Notes: generated by a model not told the origin, from the sequence alone. Shown: positions 32,227-43,783, counted from the stretch's first letter. The stretch: 64,000 nt of DNA from Otatea glauca (GCA_036346275.1 CM070730.1:41276918-41340917), one strand, 5' to 3'. Made by a program: numbers and translations.

Positions 32227-33643
32227 GCAAGTCGTAACCTTTGATCATATTGATCCTATGTTTGCAAAAGTAATTTACTTTTATACAATTGCATGCTATT
32301 TTAGGTATCAATGCTTATTTAATGGGAGTAGATGTATACCTAGTTGACATTATGCCACCTTGACTAATTGAATGCCATGTACCCATTGTTAAACCTAGGT
32401 TGGGACATTACTAGTTGGACATAATCATTAAACCAACATTGGGTTCCGTAGTTATGCTAGACATGCTTAGATATACGTTGGGATTCATATCACAGGTTGA
32501 ATATTGTTAATCCTGACTTAATGAGATATTGAATCGAGGCAGGTAGCCACTATTGTAAAATTTGTTGTACCATGGCATGGTTTGCCATTAGTCTTGGTTG
32601 AACGAATTATTTTTCCCTCAGGCAAGTGATCGTGCAGTAAAGGGGGTGCTTTCTAGCACATTGGGATGTGGATGTCTTGCCTGAGACAATTTAAGGACTT
32701 AATCTTGTGCGCCATTGAACTGGGCCTAACCGCATTACCACATGTCCGGAATGGGGATGACTTAGCCGATTAATTTGCAATGTCTAGCCTTGAGTAACGC
32801 CAGCTGGTGGTGTGGGTTCGGGATGGACGGGTAGATTCGCAAGGCGCAAGAGGGGCCCTAATGGGCGAAACCTTAGCGGGCCGCACTGAGCTTAGACAAA
32901 GGCATTGTAAAGGCTTTGTCATGATATCTCCGCGACACACCAAAGGAAGTGTGTTAGTAACGTTTGCACAAAGAGATGTTCATGTCTTGTGGGTAAAGTT
33001 GTACAACCTCTGCAGAGTGTAAAACTATTCGAATAGCCGCGTCCACGGTCATCGACAAGCCCGGGAATTTCACACGGGGTATAGAGTGTTTCATTAAAAT
33101 GTGGAATTGTCGGGATGTGAACGGGGAGTTCACTGTTGTTTTGTTATCTATCATTGATCTATTAGTTATTTATTTATGTTTTCATAAATATGCTTTCAAT
33201 CTATTTATTGTATTTTCAATTCAAGTTATTGCTTTCTGCAAATGAACCATATAGCCATCCTTGTCAAGCCGTGCATGAATATATTGCATCAATTCAAGTT
33301 GATCAGTTGCTGAAGGAGATAATGAATGTCATGAGGAGGAATTCTATGAAGACTACGTGGATTAGGAAGACGTTTCCCAGACGATTGCCTGTGGCATGTC
33401 GAATGGCTCAAGTTATCTTTTCCGCTGCAATACTATTTGTTTCTTAAACCCTTAAGGCATAATGGTGTAAACATTGACCATAAGGTCGTTGGCTTTATTT
33501 AATAATAATTTGCTTCTTCTTAGTTAATTCGTTGTATGGAATGGTATTTCATCTATGTTTCCACTGTGTGCACTAGCGTGATCCTGGACTAGTGTAGTAT
33601 ACACAGAGGGTTTCGAATTTGCATATCCGGGTCCCGACAGAGA

Positions 33644-33656
33644 TGGTATCAGAGCC
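33644..33656 (+). promoter_or_regulatory. B primer binding site (tRNA-iMet)
   Basis: TGGTATCAGAGCC lies four bases after the LTR, complementary to the 3' end of initiator tRNA-Met. Confidence 0.94.
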
Positions 33657-34267
33657 ATATCGACTGTAGGTCACTATCCTAGTTAGCATGGTCTTCAAAA
33701 TTATTTTCTAAATCAAACCAACAAAATTGGTACTTAATAGTTTTCGTCTCCTCTCATCTTATTCTTAGGTTCTTATTCCTCTCCTTTGCTGAAACTTGGT
33801 TTCGAAATTTAAATTGATCTTATCTCATGAAATTTCTCAAAGCCTCGAGTCTTCTGCAAGGAATCAAATCAAGGAAGATGATGATCAAGCCATCAAAGCC
33901 ATATCCGAGAAGACTACCATATAAGAAAGGTTTTTGTGCTCAACGATGTTTGAGCATGTTACCCCTTTTCAATTCAGTTACGTTTAGTCCGCGTATACTA
34001 GGATTTTCATTGCTTGTGTGCTGGTATGTTGTCCACTTGCCCCAAGCACGGTGTTGCAACCATACCTTTAATTGGAAAAGTTTTATTTGCCTCCTTAATT
34101 TGAAACCTTTTCGGCTGTGACCTATTGTCCCTGGGTATTACCTTCTCCCCTAGATGATATTACCACTGCTCATCGCTTTCCTCTTACCTATCAAACCCTT
34201 GTGCCGCATCTCGATGGTTGACACTGCTCGAGCCTGGCCGCAGTCACAAAGGATGCTAGCGCCAGTG
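33657..34267 (+). other. B leader and gag start, before insertion C
   Basis: This is the short leader of B. An ATG at about 34214 opens MVDTAR, the likely gag start. The first codons run up to the C insertion, and the reading resumes at 46250. No accessory ORF is present: the distance from primer site to gag is only some 560 bases, against about 1.2 kb in C. Nothing else coding is seen. Confidence 0.7.
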
Positions 34268-34924
34268 TGTAACATCCCAAAAATTCGACCTATAATTCCG
34301 CTCACGTGCATTTTTGTGATTTTCTGAATTTATTGGATTTTTCCAGAAATTATTTGAATTTATTTTAATTAAGTATATTGAACCTTTGGTGAAAACTAAA
34401 TATATATAGATAAAGTTAATATAAAGTTTTACCAAAAATATTTTATTTGAGCTCGTAATATCTCAAAATATTTATGAGAATTTTTGGGATTTTTCCCGAT
34501 ATTTTAATTACTTAAAATAGATTAATCTAATTTCGGAATTATTTTAAATCAAAAGCTTTTGAAAATCTTTGAACAAGATCGGGCCAAGCCCAAGATCATG
34601 CGCGTGCATACCATCGCGGCGCCCGTCACCGCCTTCGCCGCCGCTGTGTGACCGTTGGATGAAGATCGGCGATCCTCTTCATCGCAGAACCCTAGTGCCG
34701 CGAGCCGCTGGATCGAGATCAAGTGGTTGGGACGCGCGTTGTTTTGGTAAGTTTAGATCTCGCGTTGGATTTGGAAGGAGCGGATCGGATCGTATCGCCG
34801 GATCTAATCGTGGCCGCCATCTTGGATCGGACGGCCGCTACCGCCGCCCCGATCCGGTTTCCGTTCGCCGCCGCCGCCTCCGTCGGGATTGTTTAGGTTG
34901 CCGCTTTAGCGCGCATGCCGAGGC

Positions 34925-34932
34925 TATAAAAG
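34925..34932 (+). promoter_or_regulatory. C 5' LTR TATA box
   Basis: CGAGGCTATAAAAGGC lies 657 bp into the LTR and is kept in the 3' LTR at 43777. Confidence 0.72.
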
Positions 34933-35563
34933 GCGGGCCGCACCGAGGTTCTCATCGCCTTGCGCTCCAGCCGCTCTAGTCTTCGCCGCCGAGTCGCCGC
35001 GCTGCGGCAAGAGAGCTCGTTGCTTTTTCGTAGCACCGCCGGTTGTTTTTTTAGTTTGCGCTCCGCTGCCGCCGTCACGAATCGGTTCAGATCCGGTCTC
35101 GCGCGCTGCCGCATTAGGGTAGCCACTTCATCCCGCCGAGTCACGCCGAACGCCGTCGGGTAGTCGCCGCCCTCCGCCCGGTGCGCACCGCGGCCGCCAA
35201 CTTCGCCGGAAGCTTCATCACCGCTGGATCTTCGCTTGACCGATGCGATCGCGCCACGCCTCGGTAAAGAGCAAGAAACACCGTAAGCGCGGCCGCTGGA
35301 TCAGGTTTGTTCGGTTGAGATCGCGCCGCGTGTGCGTTAGAGCGTTAGCCGTTGGATCGTTGCCCGGATGTGCGCCGCGTGTCGAGCATCGGCACGGGCG
35401 GAGTTGCAGCCAGTCGATGCGCGCCGCGTGTCGGGCGCGTGGTGCGAGGCGCTATGGGCGACGTCTACGGGTGACTAGAGGCGGTCCCGTGGACCGAGTC
35501 CATGGACCAGGCGACGTGTCAGCGTCGGATTGGCTCAGGCCAGGGCTGACATCAGCGTTGCGC

Positions 35564-35569
35564 AATAAA
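35564..35569 (+). terminator. C 5' LTR poly(A) signal
   Basis: AATAAA follows a TGACATCAGCGTTGCGC block, 640 bp after the TATA box. The 3' LTR keeps it at 44418. Confidence 0.5.
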
Positions 35570-35807
35570 TATCTTTTCCAATAGAAAAATAATTCAGAAA
35601 AATCAGAAATTCTATTTTCTGTATTTTCAGTATTTATTCAAACTACAAAAGGCTATATCTTTTGCATTTTAACTCGGATTTGAGTGATTCAAATTTCTAA
35701 AAATTTGTAAAATCAGGATCTATTTATTGGTGAATTTTATTTTATTTTTGGAGTTTGTTTGCTCTCCGGTTGGTGTTTATTTGCTATTTTGGCATCGTTT
35801 CGCGTAG

Positions 35808-35888
35808 ACGTTGAACTGCTCGGTGATCCAGAGGAAGATTCGTCGCTCCAAGACCCAAGCTCAGATCAAGACCAGCACCTACTCCAAG
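35808..35888 (+). other. LTR acidic reading segment (C 5' copy, 81 nt)
   Basis: It is preceded by CGCGTAG and followed by AAG/GCAAGT. It reads DVELLGDPEEDSSLQDPSSD and ends HLLQG, without stops. Confidence 0.58.
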
Positions 35889-37415
35889 GCAAGTTGTGCT
35901 TTGATCATGTTGCACCTAATTTTCACCAAATTTCTATTTTATCTCTTAAACTTTATGCATGATATTTTATATGTATAAATGATTTCAATTAATCTGGGAA
36001 TTAGATAATATGCCTATTTGAGTTAAATCATACCTTGTAAATTTTATGCCATGATCTATTTGTCACCCTTGGATGTGGAATTATAGTTGGTTAACATCGA
36101 TAATCAACAAGGGCTAGTTAGACCGTCATAGATTGCTTAGCCATGCAACGTCATCACATGTGTCCGAATGTTGATACTTAATCTTGACTAATGGAATATG
36201 GAACAATGTTTATGAATTGGTGTGTCATGTGTCATCACACAGTGATATCAAGTTGTCGTGGCGAGGAGGTCACACATCTAGATTGAAATGTTGATGGCAT
36301 GTGGTGCTTGGTAATCAACTGGGGTGGTAATGATTTAGATTGGGGCAAGTGGCAAGGGGCAGCGTGCCAAGGTGGGCCAGGGTTTGCAGGGGTATGTGGA
36401 AGTCTTGCCTTAATCACCTTAAGGACTTAACCTTGGAAGCCTTTGACCTGAGTCCTTCTTGCAACCACATGTCTGGAATGGGAAAGCCTTGCTGAATAAT
36501 TTGTGAAACCTAGATTTCGGTACTGTCGTGGTGAATAGTGAGTCCCGGGTTACGGTTTAACTCACTTGGCGCAAGAGGGGGGCCCTGTTGTGGTGGTTTA
36601 ACCCTTGAGTGTTGAAACCTTAGCGAGCAGTATTGGGTCTAGGTGTAGCATTGTAAAGGCTTTGTTACGATCACTCGCCTTGGTGGTGTTTGGTTGTATC
36701 GTGTGGGTAAAGTGCATAACCTCTGCAGAGTGTACAATCTATTCGAATAGACGTGCTCACGGTATTGGGAAATGCTCGGGAATTACAGTTAAGGGTTAGA
36801 CTTTTGTTAAACAAAAACCTATTGGGATGGCAAGGTGCCATGGAAGGTAGAAATTGATTTAGGATTAGGAATTTGGTGTATTTCAGAAATACTGAATTTA
36901 TTAATTACTGTATTTGTTTTACTGCTTTCCCATCTATTTATTGTATTCTTGTTAAATGCTGCTTTATTGCAAAATACCCTTATTAGCCATTCCTTTGGAT
37001 TAAGCCAAGCATATAGAATATTAGACTTGCATTATTGTGCACAACTTGTTGAGTGCTTTATGTACTCACCCCAACAACAACAACTTCAGAAGAAGAGGAA
37101 TCTACGCCATTCATGGAGGAGGATTATTTGGATGCGAATGCTTAGGGTCCGAGCCTCGTCAGTTGCCTGTGGCGAACTGGAACGCCACTGCGTTTATTCT
37201 ATTTCCGCTGCTTTTCATTGATACTTTTTAATTAAGCCCTGTGAGGCATTATTCATGTAAGACAACAGTTATTATTAATCATTAAAGTTTATGCTATATT
37301 TCGCTTTGTATGACTATGATAGCATCTATGTTTAGCCTGTGTGCACTAGCGTGATCCTGGACTAGTGCAGTACACACAGAGGGTTCGGATATGCAAATTC
37401 AGGTCCCGACAGAGG

Positions 37416-37428
37416 TGGTATCAGAGCC
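37416..37428 (+). promoter_or_regulatory. C primer binding site (tRNA-iMet)
   Basis: TGGTATCAGAGCC lies four bases after the 5' LTR. Confidence 0.94.
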
Positions 37429-37627
37429 ATATTGACTATAGGTCTTGGCCCTAGGTAGTTGGTATCTTCTAGGAGTGTCCAAAATTATTTTCTAAAAGAA
37501 AAAGGTGAAATTGACTAATAAGATACTCTTGGCTTATCTCATCCTTCCACTCCCATCCTTGCTAAATTACCTTATTTTCATTGCCGTTTCGAGTGGAGAT
37601 CTTATTCAAAAATTTTTTTTTGAATAG

Positions 37628-38361
37628 ATGCCGATCTTCTAGTCTTTCGAGTCGAGGCAGGGTGGCTACGCTATGGAGCTGTGGAGAGTTCTTCAAGTGA
37701 TTGGAGGCTTTGATCGTCCGCTCTACCGAGGAAGCAACTGGAACGTCAACGGTGTGCATCGGGGGTTCTTTTGCAAGCTGATCATTTTCGCTCGAGAGTG
37801 CGACGAGACCACTGCACCGATCCACATCACCGCCGGAGGTTCACTTACGAGGCCGGAGTTCAGAGGTCGCTAGACTTGTTTCACGACGGATCGCCACGAC
37901 TACGCCTACGAGCTTCGCGACACCGTGTTTCGACTTCACCCGATAGTGCGAGCGTGCCAGCGTCAACGGATCGTGGAGGGGGAGTGTGCTACTGTAGTAC
38001 AACTTGCTGAGTTCGCCACCGCCCAGGAGGATCACCTGAGGGACACTGCGCAGGAGCTGGAGACAGCGTGTGAGGCGTGAGAGTGGCGGAGCGAGAGCTT
38101 CAAAAGACCCGTGACGCTGCATCCAGAGTCATCGGTGAGTTGGAGGAGGCCTTGCAGGTAGCCGAGGAGATAGCAAACCAGGTCGTCTAGGAGCCGGATG
38201 AGGTCGTCGAAGAAGAAGAAGAGGAAGAAGAAGACCCGAAAGAGCGTGAGTGGGAACCTGAGGAGCCAGCAGAGGGTCACCAGGATAGGTTCCAACCCAT
38301 GCTAGCCCACCCACCGGTGTATGCACCGGATCAGTCTCAGCCAGGGTGGCTGGAAGAGTGA
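37628..38361 (+). pseudogene. C accessory ORF of unknown function
   Basis: This is the second copy of the unrecognised ORF. The ATG follows a T-run and GAATAG. Codon 5 is TAG. Codon 23, which is TAG in A and G1, is CAA here. The reading runs GGYAMELWRVLQVIGGF, then LYRGGSNWNVNGVHRGFF, and an in-frame TAG ends it near 37873. The rest continues in other frames: a RVRRDYAYELRDTVFRLHP-like block, an AEFATAQEDHLRDTAQELE-like helix, a Glu-rich run near 38210-38240 and the end block PPVYAPDQSQPGWLEE with TGA at 38361. The total length agrees with A and G1. Gag starts about 280 bases later. Confidence 0.8.
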
Positions 38362-38638
38362 GAGTCGGTCTTAGAGTTGTGTTGAGACTCGAGTGTTGAG
38401 TCGCGTCTTTAAGTTAGCCTTTACCTTTTAGTAGACGTTAAGGTTGCATGTTTAGTTTGGTTCTTAATTGTTTGTCGAGTGTGCAGATGTGTTGCAAAGC
38501 CCTTAGGCATTGTAAGCAACCATACCAAGTATTAATAAAGATTATTTAAGTTGGGTTTAACCTGTTTCCCGCTTTAGAAATTCTTGCATCTTATCTATGC
38601 TACATCTACCTTTCCTAACCCAAGAAGCAATCAAGCGG

Positions 38639-39650
38639 ATGGTGAACACCCGCAAAGAACAACGGAGCTTCAGAAGTGGTCCGCGCGCCGTGCAACAATC
38701 CCAACGAAGGAGCACCACCGCATCAAGCACCGCGGTGGATATGCGTAACTTGGGAGCTTTTCTCGCGCTGCAGACTCGCTTGATGCGCATAATGATGCAA
38801 AGAGATGACCAATATGGCTGCAAGCCAACAACCCCGCCGCCAGATTAATAACGGCGGACCTCGCCCTTATTCCAAATTGTCGACTTTATGAGGACCCGAC
38901 CGCCAACATTCTCGAGCAACGCCAACCCCTTGGAAGCGGATGATTGGTCGAGAACCATTGAGAGGAAGTTGTACATCACGCAATGTGAAGGGCATGAGAA
39001 GGTTCTTTATGCATCCCATCGCCTTGAGGGAACAATGCAGAATGGTGGGAGAACCATTGTGCTACTCATGAGGCACCCATGGAAATCACGTGGGAAGAAT
39101 TCACAACGGCCTTTCGCCAGCACTCACGCACGTAAGGAATGATGGACCGAAAAGGAAGAATTCGTGGCGCTTAAGCAAGAAGGCCAACCGGTGGCTGATT
39201 ACTTGAACAAATTCACGCAGTTAGCTCGCTATGCTCCTGAAGATGTAGCGATGGACAAGGCTAGGCAGTCCAGATTCATGAAGGGATTAAACTCAGGACT
39301 ACAAGTGGGGCTGATTACCCACACTTTTCCAGATTTTCAAGAATTGGTAAACAAGGCTTTGATTCTGGAGGATAAGCGCATGGAGCATGGGGAAAATCGC
39401 AAGCTCTTGATGACTAACCCAGATGGACGCCCTAACCACCTGCGAATGAGGATGACCCCGCAACAGTTTGCTAAGTTCCAATCGCAAGCTATTAACAAAC
39501 CAGCAACACCTGCACCGCGACCACCAGGACAGAGTTATCAGACACCGGCCCAAGGTAACAATGCTCAAGGGGGAGTGCAGCAGTCAGCCGCCAGAAGGTG
39601 ATACAGTTGCAATGAGCTGAGGAATTATGCCAACAGATGTCCCCAGAAAG
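38639..39650 (+). pseudogene. C gag
   Basis: The ATG at 38639 opens MVNTRKEQRSF. Next come DMRNLGAFLALQTRLMR and, after frame changes, the EKVLYASHRLEGT block near 39000. From 39164 one long frame reads VADYLNKFTQLARYAPEDVA, then FQELVNKALILEDKRMEH, and a Pro/Gln-rich tail. A zinc knuckle at about 39600-39645 is broken: its first Cys has become a TGA stop, and the Gly-His pair reads Arg-Asn. Gag would form the particle. The loss of knuckle residues and the stop mean no functional nucleocapsid. Confidence 0.87.
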
Positions 39651-41020
39651 GAGGTATCACGCCAGTGCGCTTCAACCTTGGGACGACACCTGCTAAGACG
39701 CCGATGACGGGAGCAAATCGAGGAGCTGGACAGGAAGGAGCAACGCCTCAAGCTACTATTCGAGGCAGAGTCAACCACATCACCGCCGATGGAGCCTGTG
39801 AAGCATCGACGTCAGATCGGGTAAGTTTTTGTAAACTCAAGACTGCAATAAAGATTATTTGATTCAGAGCTTCGATTCATTTGTCTCTCGAGCTTTTGCA
39901 TCCAAAATGGTTTGAGCATGAAAATCTTAAGTGTGTGATGCTAGTCCAAGCCCCGTGATCCGAAAGTTAAGATCTAACCTTGGATGTTTGGGGTAAAGCT
40001 AAAAATTAATGGGGTAGAGTTCCTAGCTAACTTGATTATTCTAGATGCCCAAGTTTTAGATGTTATCCTCGGTATGGATTGGTTAACCAAGCATAAGACA
40101 AGATTGGATTGCGGTCAAAGGATTGTATCCATTGAGAGCCCTAGAGGAGAAAAGGTGGAATTCGAGCTACATCACTGTAGGGTCAATTAATTGTTAATAG
40201 CGTGAAAGCCGTCAAGATAGAGGACATGCCGGTGGTCGTGGAATATCCAGATGTATTTCCATAGGATCTACCGAATGCCGCTGCACCGTGACATCGAGTT
40301 TGTCATTGAGTTAGTACCGCACAAAGACCAATAGCAAAAGACCTTATCGGATGCCTACCGATGAGTTGGTGGAAATGAAGAAGCGATCGACGAGTTATTA
40401 GAGAAGGGTTTTATAAGACCAAGTTCGCCGCCATGGGGAGCGCCAGCTTTGTTTGTCGTGAAAAGGATGGAAGCCTTAGAATGTGTATTGATTACCGTGC
40501 ACTTAATGAAGTGACGATTAAGAATAAGTATCCGCTGCCAAGGATTGATGATCCGCTCGACCGCTTGAGAGGAGCCGAGTTTTTCCAAGATAGACCTTCG
40601 CTCGATATCATCAACTAAAGATTCGGCGGAAGATGTTCCAAAGACCGCATTTTCTTCAAGATACGGACATTATGAGTTCGCGGTCATGTCTTTTGATTGA
40701 CCAATGCGCCAAAGATATTTCATGAACTTGATGAATAAGATTTTCATGGAATACTTGGACAAGTTTGTTTTTGTGTTCATAGATGATATTTTGGTATATT
40801 CAAAGACCAAGCAGAGCACGCAAATCATCCGAGGTTTGTATTGAAAAGTGCGTGAGCAACAAATGTATGCTAAATTCAAGAATGCGACTTTTGGAAGGAA
40901 AAGATGGAATTTCTCGGTCATGTCATGACTGCAGAAGGAGTTGCTGTCGACCCAAGCAAAGTGGAGGCAGTGTTGCATTTGGAGCAACCAAAGTCTGTCA
41001 CTCAAGTCCGTAGTTTTCTG
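39651..41020 (+). pseudogene. C protease and reverse transcriptase
   Basis: The stretch opens with TPVRFNLGTTPAKTP, as does B. The protease active site (DSGA) is not intact: the region near 39830-39900 is scrambled. VILGMDWLTKHKTRLDCG is clear at 40062. RT begins near 40280. MCIDYRALNEVTIKNKYPLP lies at 40480, and FIDDILVYSKT near 40775 keeps both catalytic Asp residues. Between them several single-base losses shift the frame. The last part matches a SVTQVRSFLG-like block that leads into RNase H. Confidence 0.88.
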
Positions 41021-43092
41021 GGATGGCAGGATATTATCGCCGGTTCATAGAAGGATTTTCGACGATTACGAGACCTCTTACTCAGTTGTTGAAAAAGGAA
41101 AAGAAATTTTCATGGACGCCAGATTATGATAAGAGTTTTGAGGAATTAAAGAAGCGTTTGACAACAGCCCCGGTGTTGGTTTTGCCTAATGTTCAGAACA
41201 GCTTTGATATATACTGTGATGCGTCAAGACAGGGTATTGAATGCGTATTGATGCAAGAGGGTAAAGTGGTCGCATATGCGTCAAGGCAGCTAAGACCACA
41301 TGAAGGGAATTATCCTACGCATGACATGGAATTGGTCGCCGTGGTGCATGCCTTGAAATTGTGGCGTCATTATCTCATGGGAAATAGATGTGAGATATAT
41401 ACGAACCACAAGAGTTTGAAATATATCTTCACCCAATGATCTTAACATGAGGCAAAGGAGATGGTTGGAACCGATCAAGGATTATAATATGGGAATCCAC
41501 TACCATCCAGAAAGGCTAATGTAGTGGCCGATGCCTTGAGTCGTAAAAACCATGTTGCAAACATGATGGTACAGAAGATCAATCTGAGTTGTGTAAGGAG
41601 TTTGTGGTTAAAATTGGAAATGGTTCCGTATGATTTATAGCTGCTTTGGAAGTAAGGCCGATGCTTGAAGATCAGATTTGGGAAGGGCAAAAGGATGATG
41701 AGAAAATCAACCGAATCAAAGCTAAAAAGGATGAAGGATTAGCGGCAGATTTTACTATGGATGGCCGGGGTACCATGTGGTTCAAGGGTCGTATTTGTGT
41801 GCCAAACAGACTAGAGCTTAAGCAGTTGATTTTGGAAGAGGCTCACGATTCCATGTATTCAATCCATCCAGGAAGCGCCAAGATGTACCAGGACTTAAGG
41901 GAGAGGTTTTGGTGGCCGAATATGAAGCGTGAAGTCACGAGCATGTTGCCTTATGTGATATATGCCGAGAGTTAAGGCAATACACCGTAGACCGCAGGAT
42001 TACTACAACCGCTAAAAGTTCCAGAATGGAAATGGGAAGAAATCGGTATGGATTTCATCACGGGTTGCCAAGAACCCAAAGTGGGTATGATTGTATATGG
42101 GTTATCGTGGATCGATTGACCAAAGTTGCTCACTTCATTCCGCCAAGACAACTTACTCAGAGACCGTTAGCGTAACTATACATAGCCGTAATTGTGTGTT
42201 TGCATGGGGTACCAAAGAAAATAGTGTGAGACAGAGGTACCCAGTTCACCTCGAGATTTTGGGATAAATTGCATGAAGCCATGGGAACGCGTTTGAACTT
42301 CAGCACGGCATATCACCCGCAGACTGATGGTCAAACAGAAAGGGTAAATCAAATTCTGGAGGATATGTTAAGGGCTTGTGCATTAGCCTATACTACATCA
42401 TGGGATAAATGTTTGCCATATGCAGAGTTCAGTTATAACAACAGTTACCAGGCTAGTTTGCAGATGTCGCCATTCGAAGCTTTATATGGTCGTGCTCGTC
42501 TGCACTCTACCGAATTGGAATGAGACAGGGGAGCGTATGATATTTGGCCCCAATATTCTTAAGGAAGCTGAAGAGCAAGTTGCCATGATAAGAGACAGGT
42601 TGAAAATCGCGTAGTCAAGACAAAAAAGTTATGCAGATAATCGACGCCGTGATTTGACTTTCGAACCCGATGATTTCGTGTATCTTAGGGTTACCCCTCT
42701 AAAAGGAGTTAAAAGGTTCCACGCTAAAGGAAAGCTTGCTCCAAGATATGTTGGACCGCTCAAAATTTTGAGCCGTCGAGGGAGGTTGCTTATCGCTTGA
42801 ATTGCCGCATCTACTAGCGGCGGCATGATGTGTTCCATGTGTCTCACCAAGAAGTGTCTTGGTGCAGTGAGCGACGCCTTTGGGAGAGATTGAATTGCAA
42901 AAGATCGACCTACAAGGAGCAACCAATCGTAATCTCGATGTTATGGACCGCAAGACCAGACCAAGTCGGTTCGCTTTGCGTGGTTCAATGGAGCAACCAT
43001 TCCGAGAATGAGGCAACCCGGGAGCGTGAAGAGGATCTCAAGTCGAATTTCCAAACCTATTCCCTAGTCACCTTGAATCTCGGTCGAGATTC
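41021..43092 (+). pseudogene. C RNase H, integrase and chromodomain
   Basis: A frame at 41023-41439 reads AGYYRRFIEGFSTITRPLTQ, then FDIYCDASRQGIECVLMQ with the RNase H Asp, RQLRPHEGNYPTHDMELV and YTNHKSLKYIFTQ. The integrase zinc region is near 41830-41960 (EAHDSMYSIHPGSAKMYQDL); its Cys pair is damaged. The core is frameshifted (WKWEEIGMDFI near 42030). From 42269 comes a MGTRLNFSTAYHPQTDGQTE block with its downstream part, then FSYNNSYQASLQMSPFEALY. The GPY/F region lies near 42680 and a chromodomain-like tail (RFAWFNGATIPRMRQPGSVK in a wrong frame) near 42970-43060. All enzymes are dead. Confidence 0.87.
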
Positions 43093-43094
43093 TC

Positions 43095-43107
43095 ATTAGG
43101 GGAGGTT
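43095..43107 (+). promoter_or_regulatory. C polypurine tract
   Basis: ATTAGGGGAGGTT lies directly before the 3' LTR and primes plus-strand DNA. Confidence 0.82.
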
Positions 43108-43776
43108 TGTAACATCCCAAAATTTGACCTATAATTTCGCTCACGGCATTTTTGTGATTTTCTCAATTTATTGGATTTTTCCGAAATTATTTGAATTTAT
43201 TTTAATTAATTATATTGAACCTTTGGTGAAAACTAAATATATATAGATAAAGTTAATATAAAGTTTTATTAAAAATATTTTATTTGAGCTCGTAATGTCT
43301 CAAAGTATTTATGAGAATTTTTGGGATTTTTCCCGATATTTTAATTACTTCAAATAGATTAATCTAATTTCGGAATTATTTTAAATCAAAAGCTTTTGAA
43401 AATCTTGGAACAAGATCGGGCCAAGCTCAAGATCGTATGCGGCGCTGCCCACCATCGCGGCGGCCCGTCAGCCCGCTTCGTCGCCGCCGCGCATGTGACC
43501 GCTTGATGAAGATCGGCACCGCTTCATCGCAGAACCCTAGTGCCGCGAGCCGCTGGATCGAGATCAAGTGGTCGGACGCTTCGCGTTGTTTTGGTAAGTT
43601 TAGATCTCGCCCGCTGGTCCGAAGGAGCGGATCGGATCGATCGCTCGGATCTAATCGTGGCCGCCATCTTGGATCGGACGGTCGCTACCGCCGCCCCCGA
43701 CCCGGTTTCGTTCGCCGCCGCGCCGTCTCCGCCGAGGATTGTCTAGGGTTGCCGCTTTAGCGCCGCATGCCGAGGC

Positions 43777-43783
43777 TATAAAG
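43777..43783 (+). promoter_or_regulatory. C 3' LTR TATA box
   Basis: GAGGCTATAAAGG, 669 bp into the LTR. The base after TATAAA differs from the 5' copy (one A lost). Confidence 0.65.

Larger units (their letters stand above)
30918..33639 (+). repeat. B 5' LTR (2,722 bp)
   Basis: It begins TGTAACATCCCAAAATTTGA and ends GGGTCCCGACA. It holds TATAAA (31379), a GC-rich block, AATAAA (31921), the acidic segment (32164-32226), the palindromes CTCTGCAGAG (33008) and CTATTCGAATAG (33025), and hairpin arms at 33570 and 33589. Compared with the 3' LTR it lacks about 35 bases near 31025 and about 45 near 33295, which explains the length difference. Confidence 0.94.
34268..37411 (+). repeat. C 5' LTR (3,144 bp)
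   Basis: It begins TGTAACATCCC and ends AGGTCCCGACA. It holds TATAAAAG (34925), AATAAA (35564), the acidic segment (35808-35888), palindromes CTCTGCAGAG (36721) and CTATTCGAATAG (36739), and hairpin arms GCACTAG (37343) and CTAGTGC (37362). Confidence 0.95.

Noticed and set aside
30918..33639. B 5' LTR as an independent solo LTR
   Set aside because: A primer site follows it, and its ATTCG flank pairs with 57165-57169, not with bases next to 33639.
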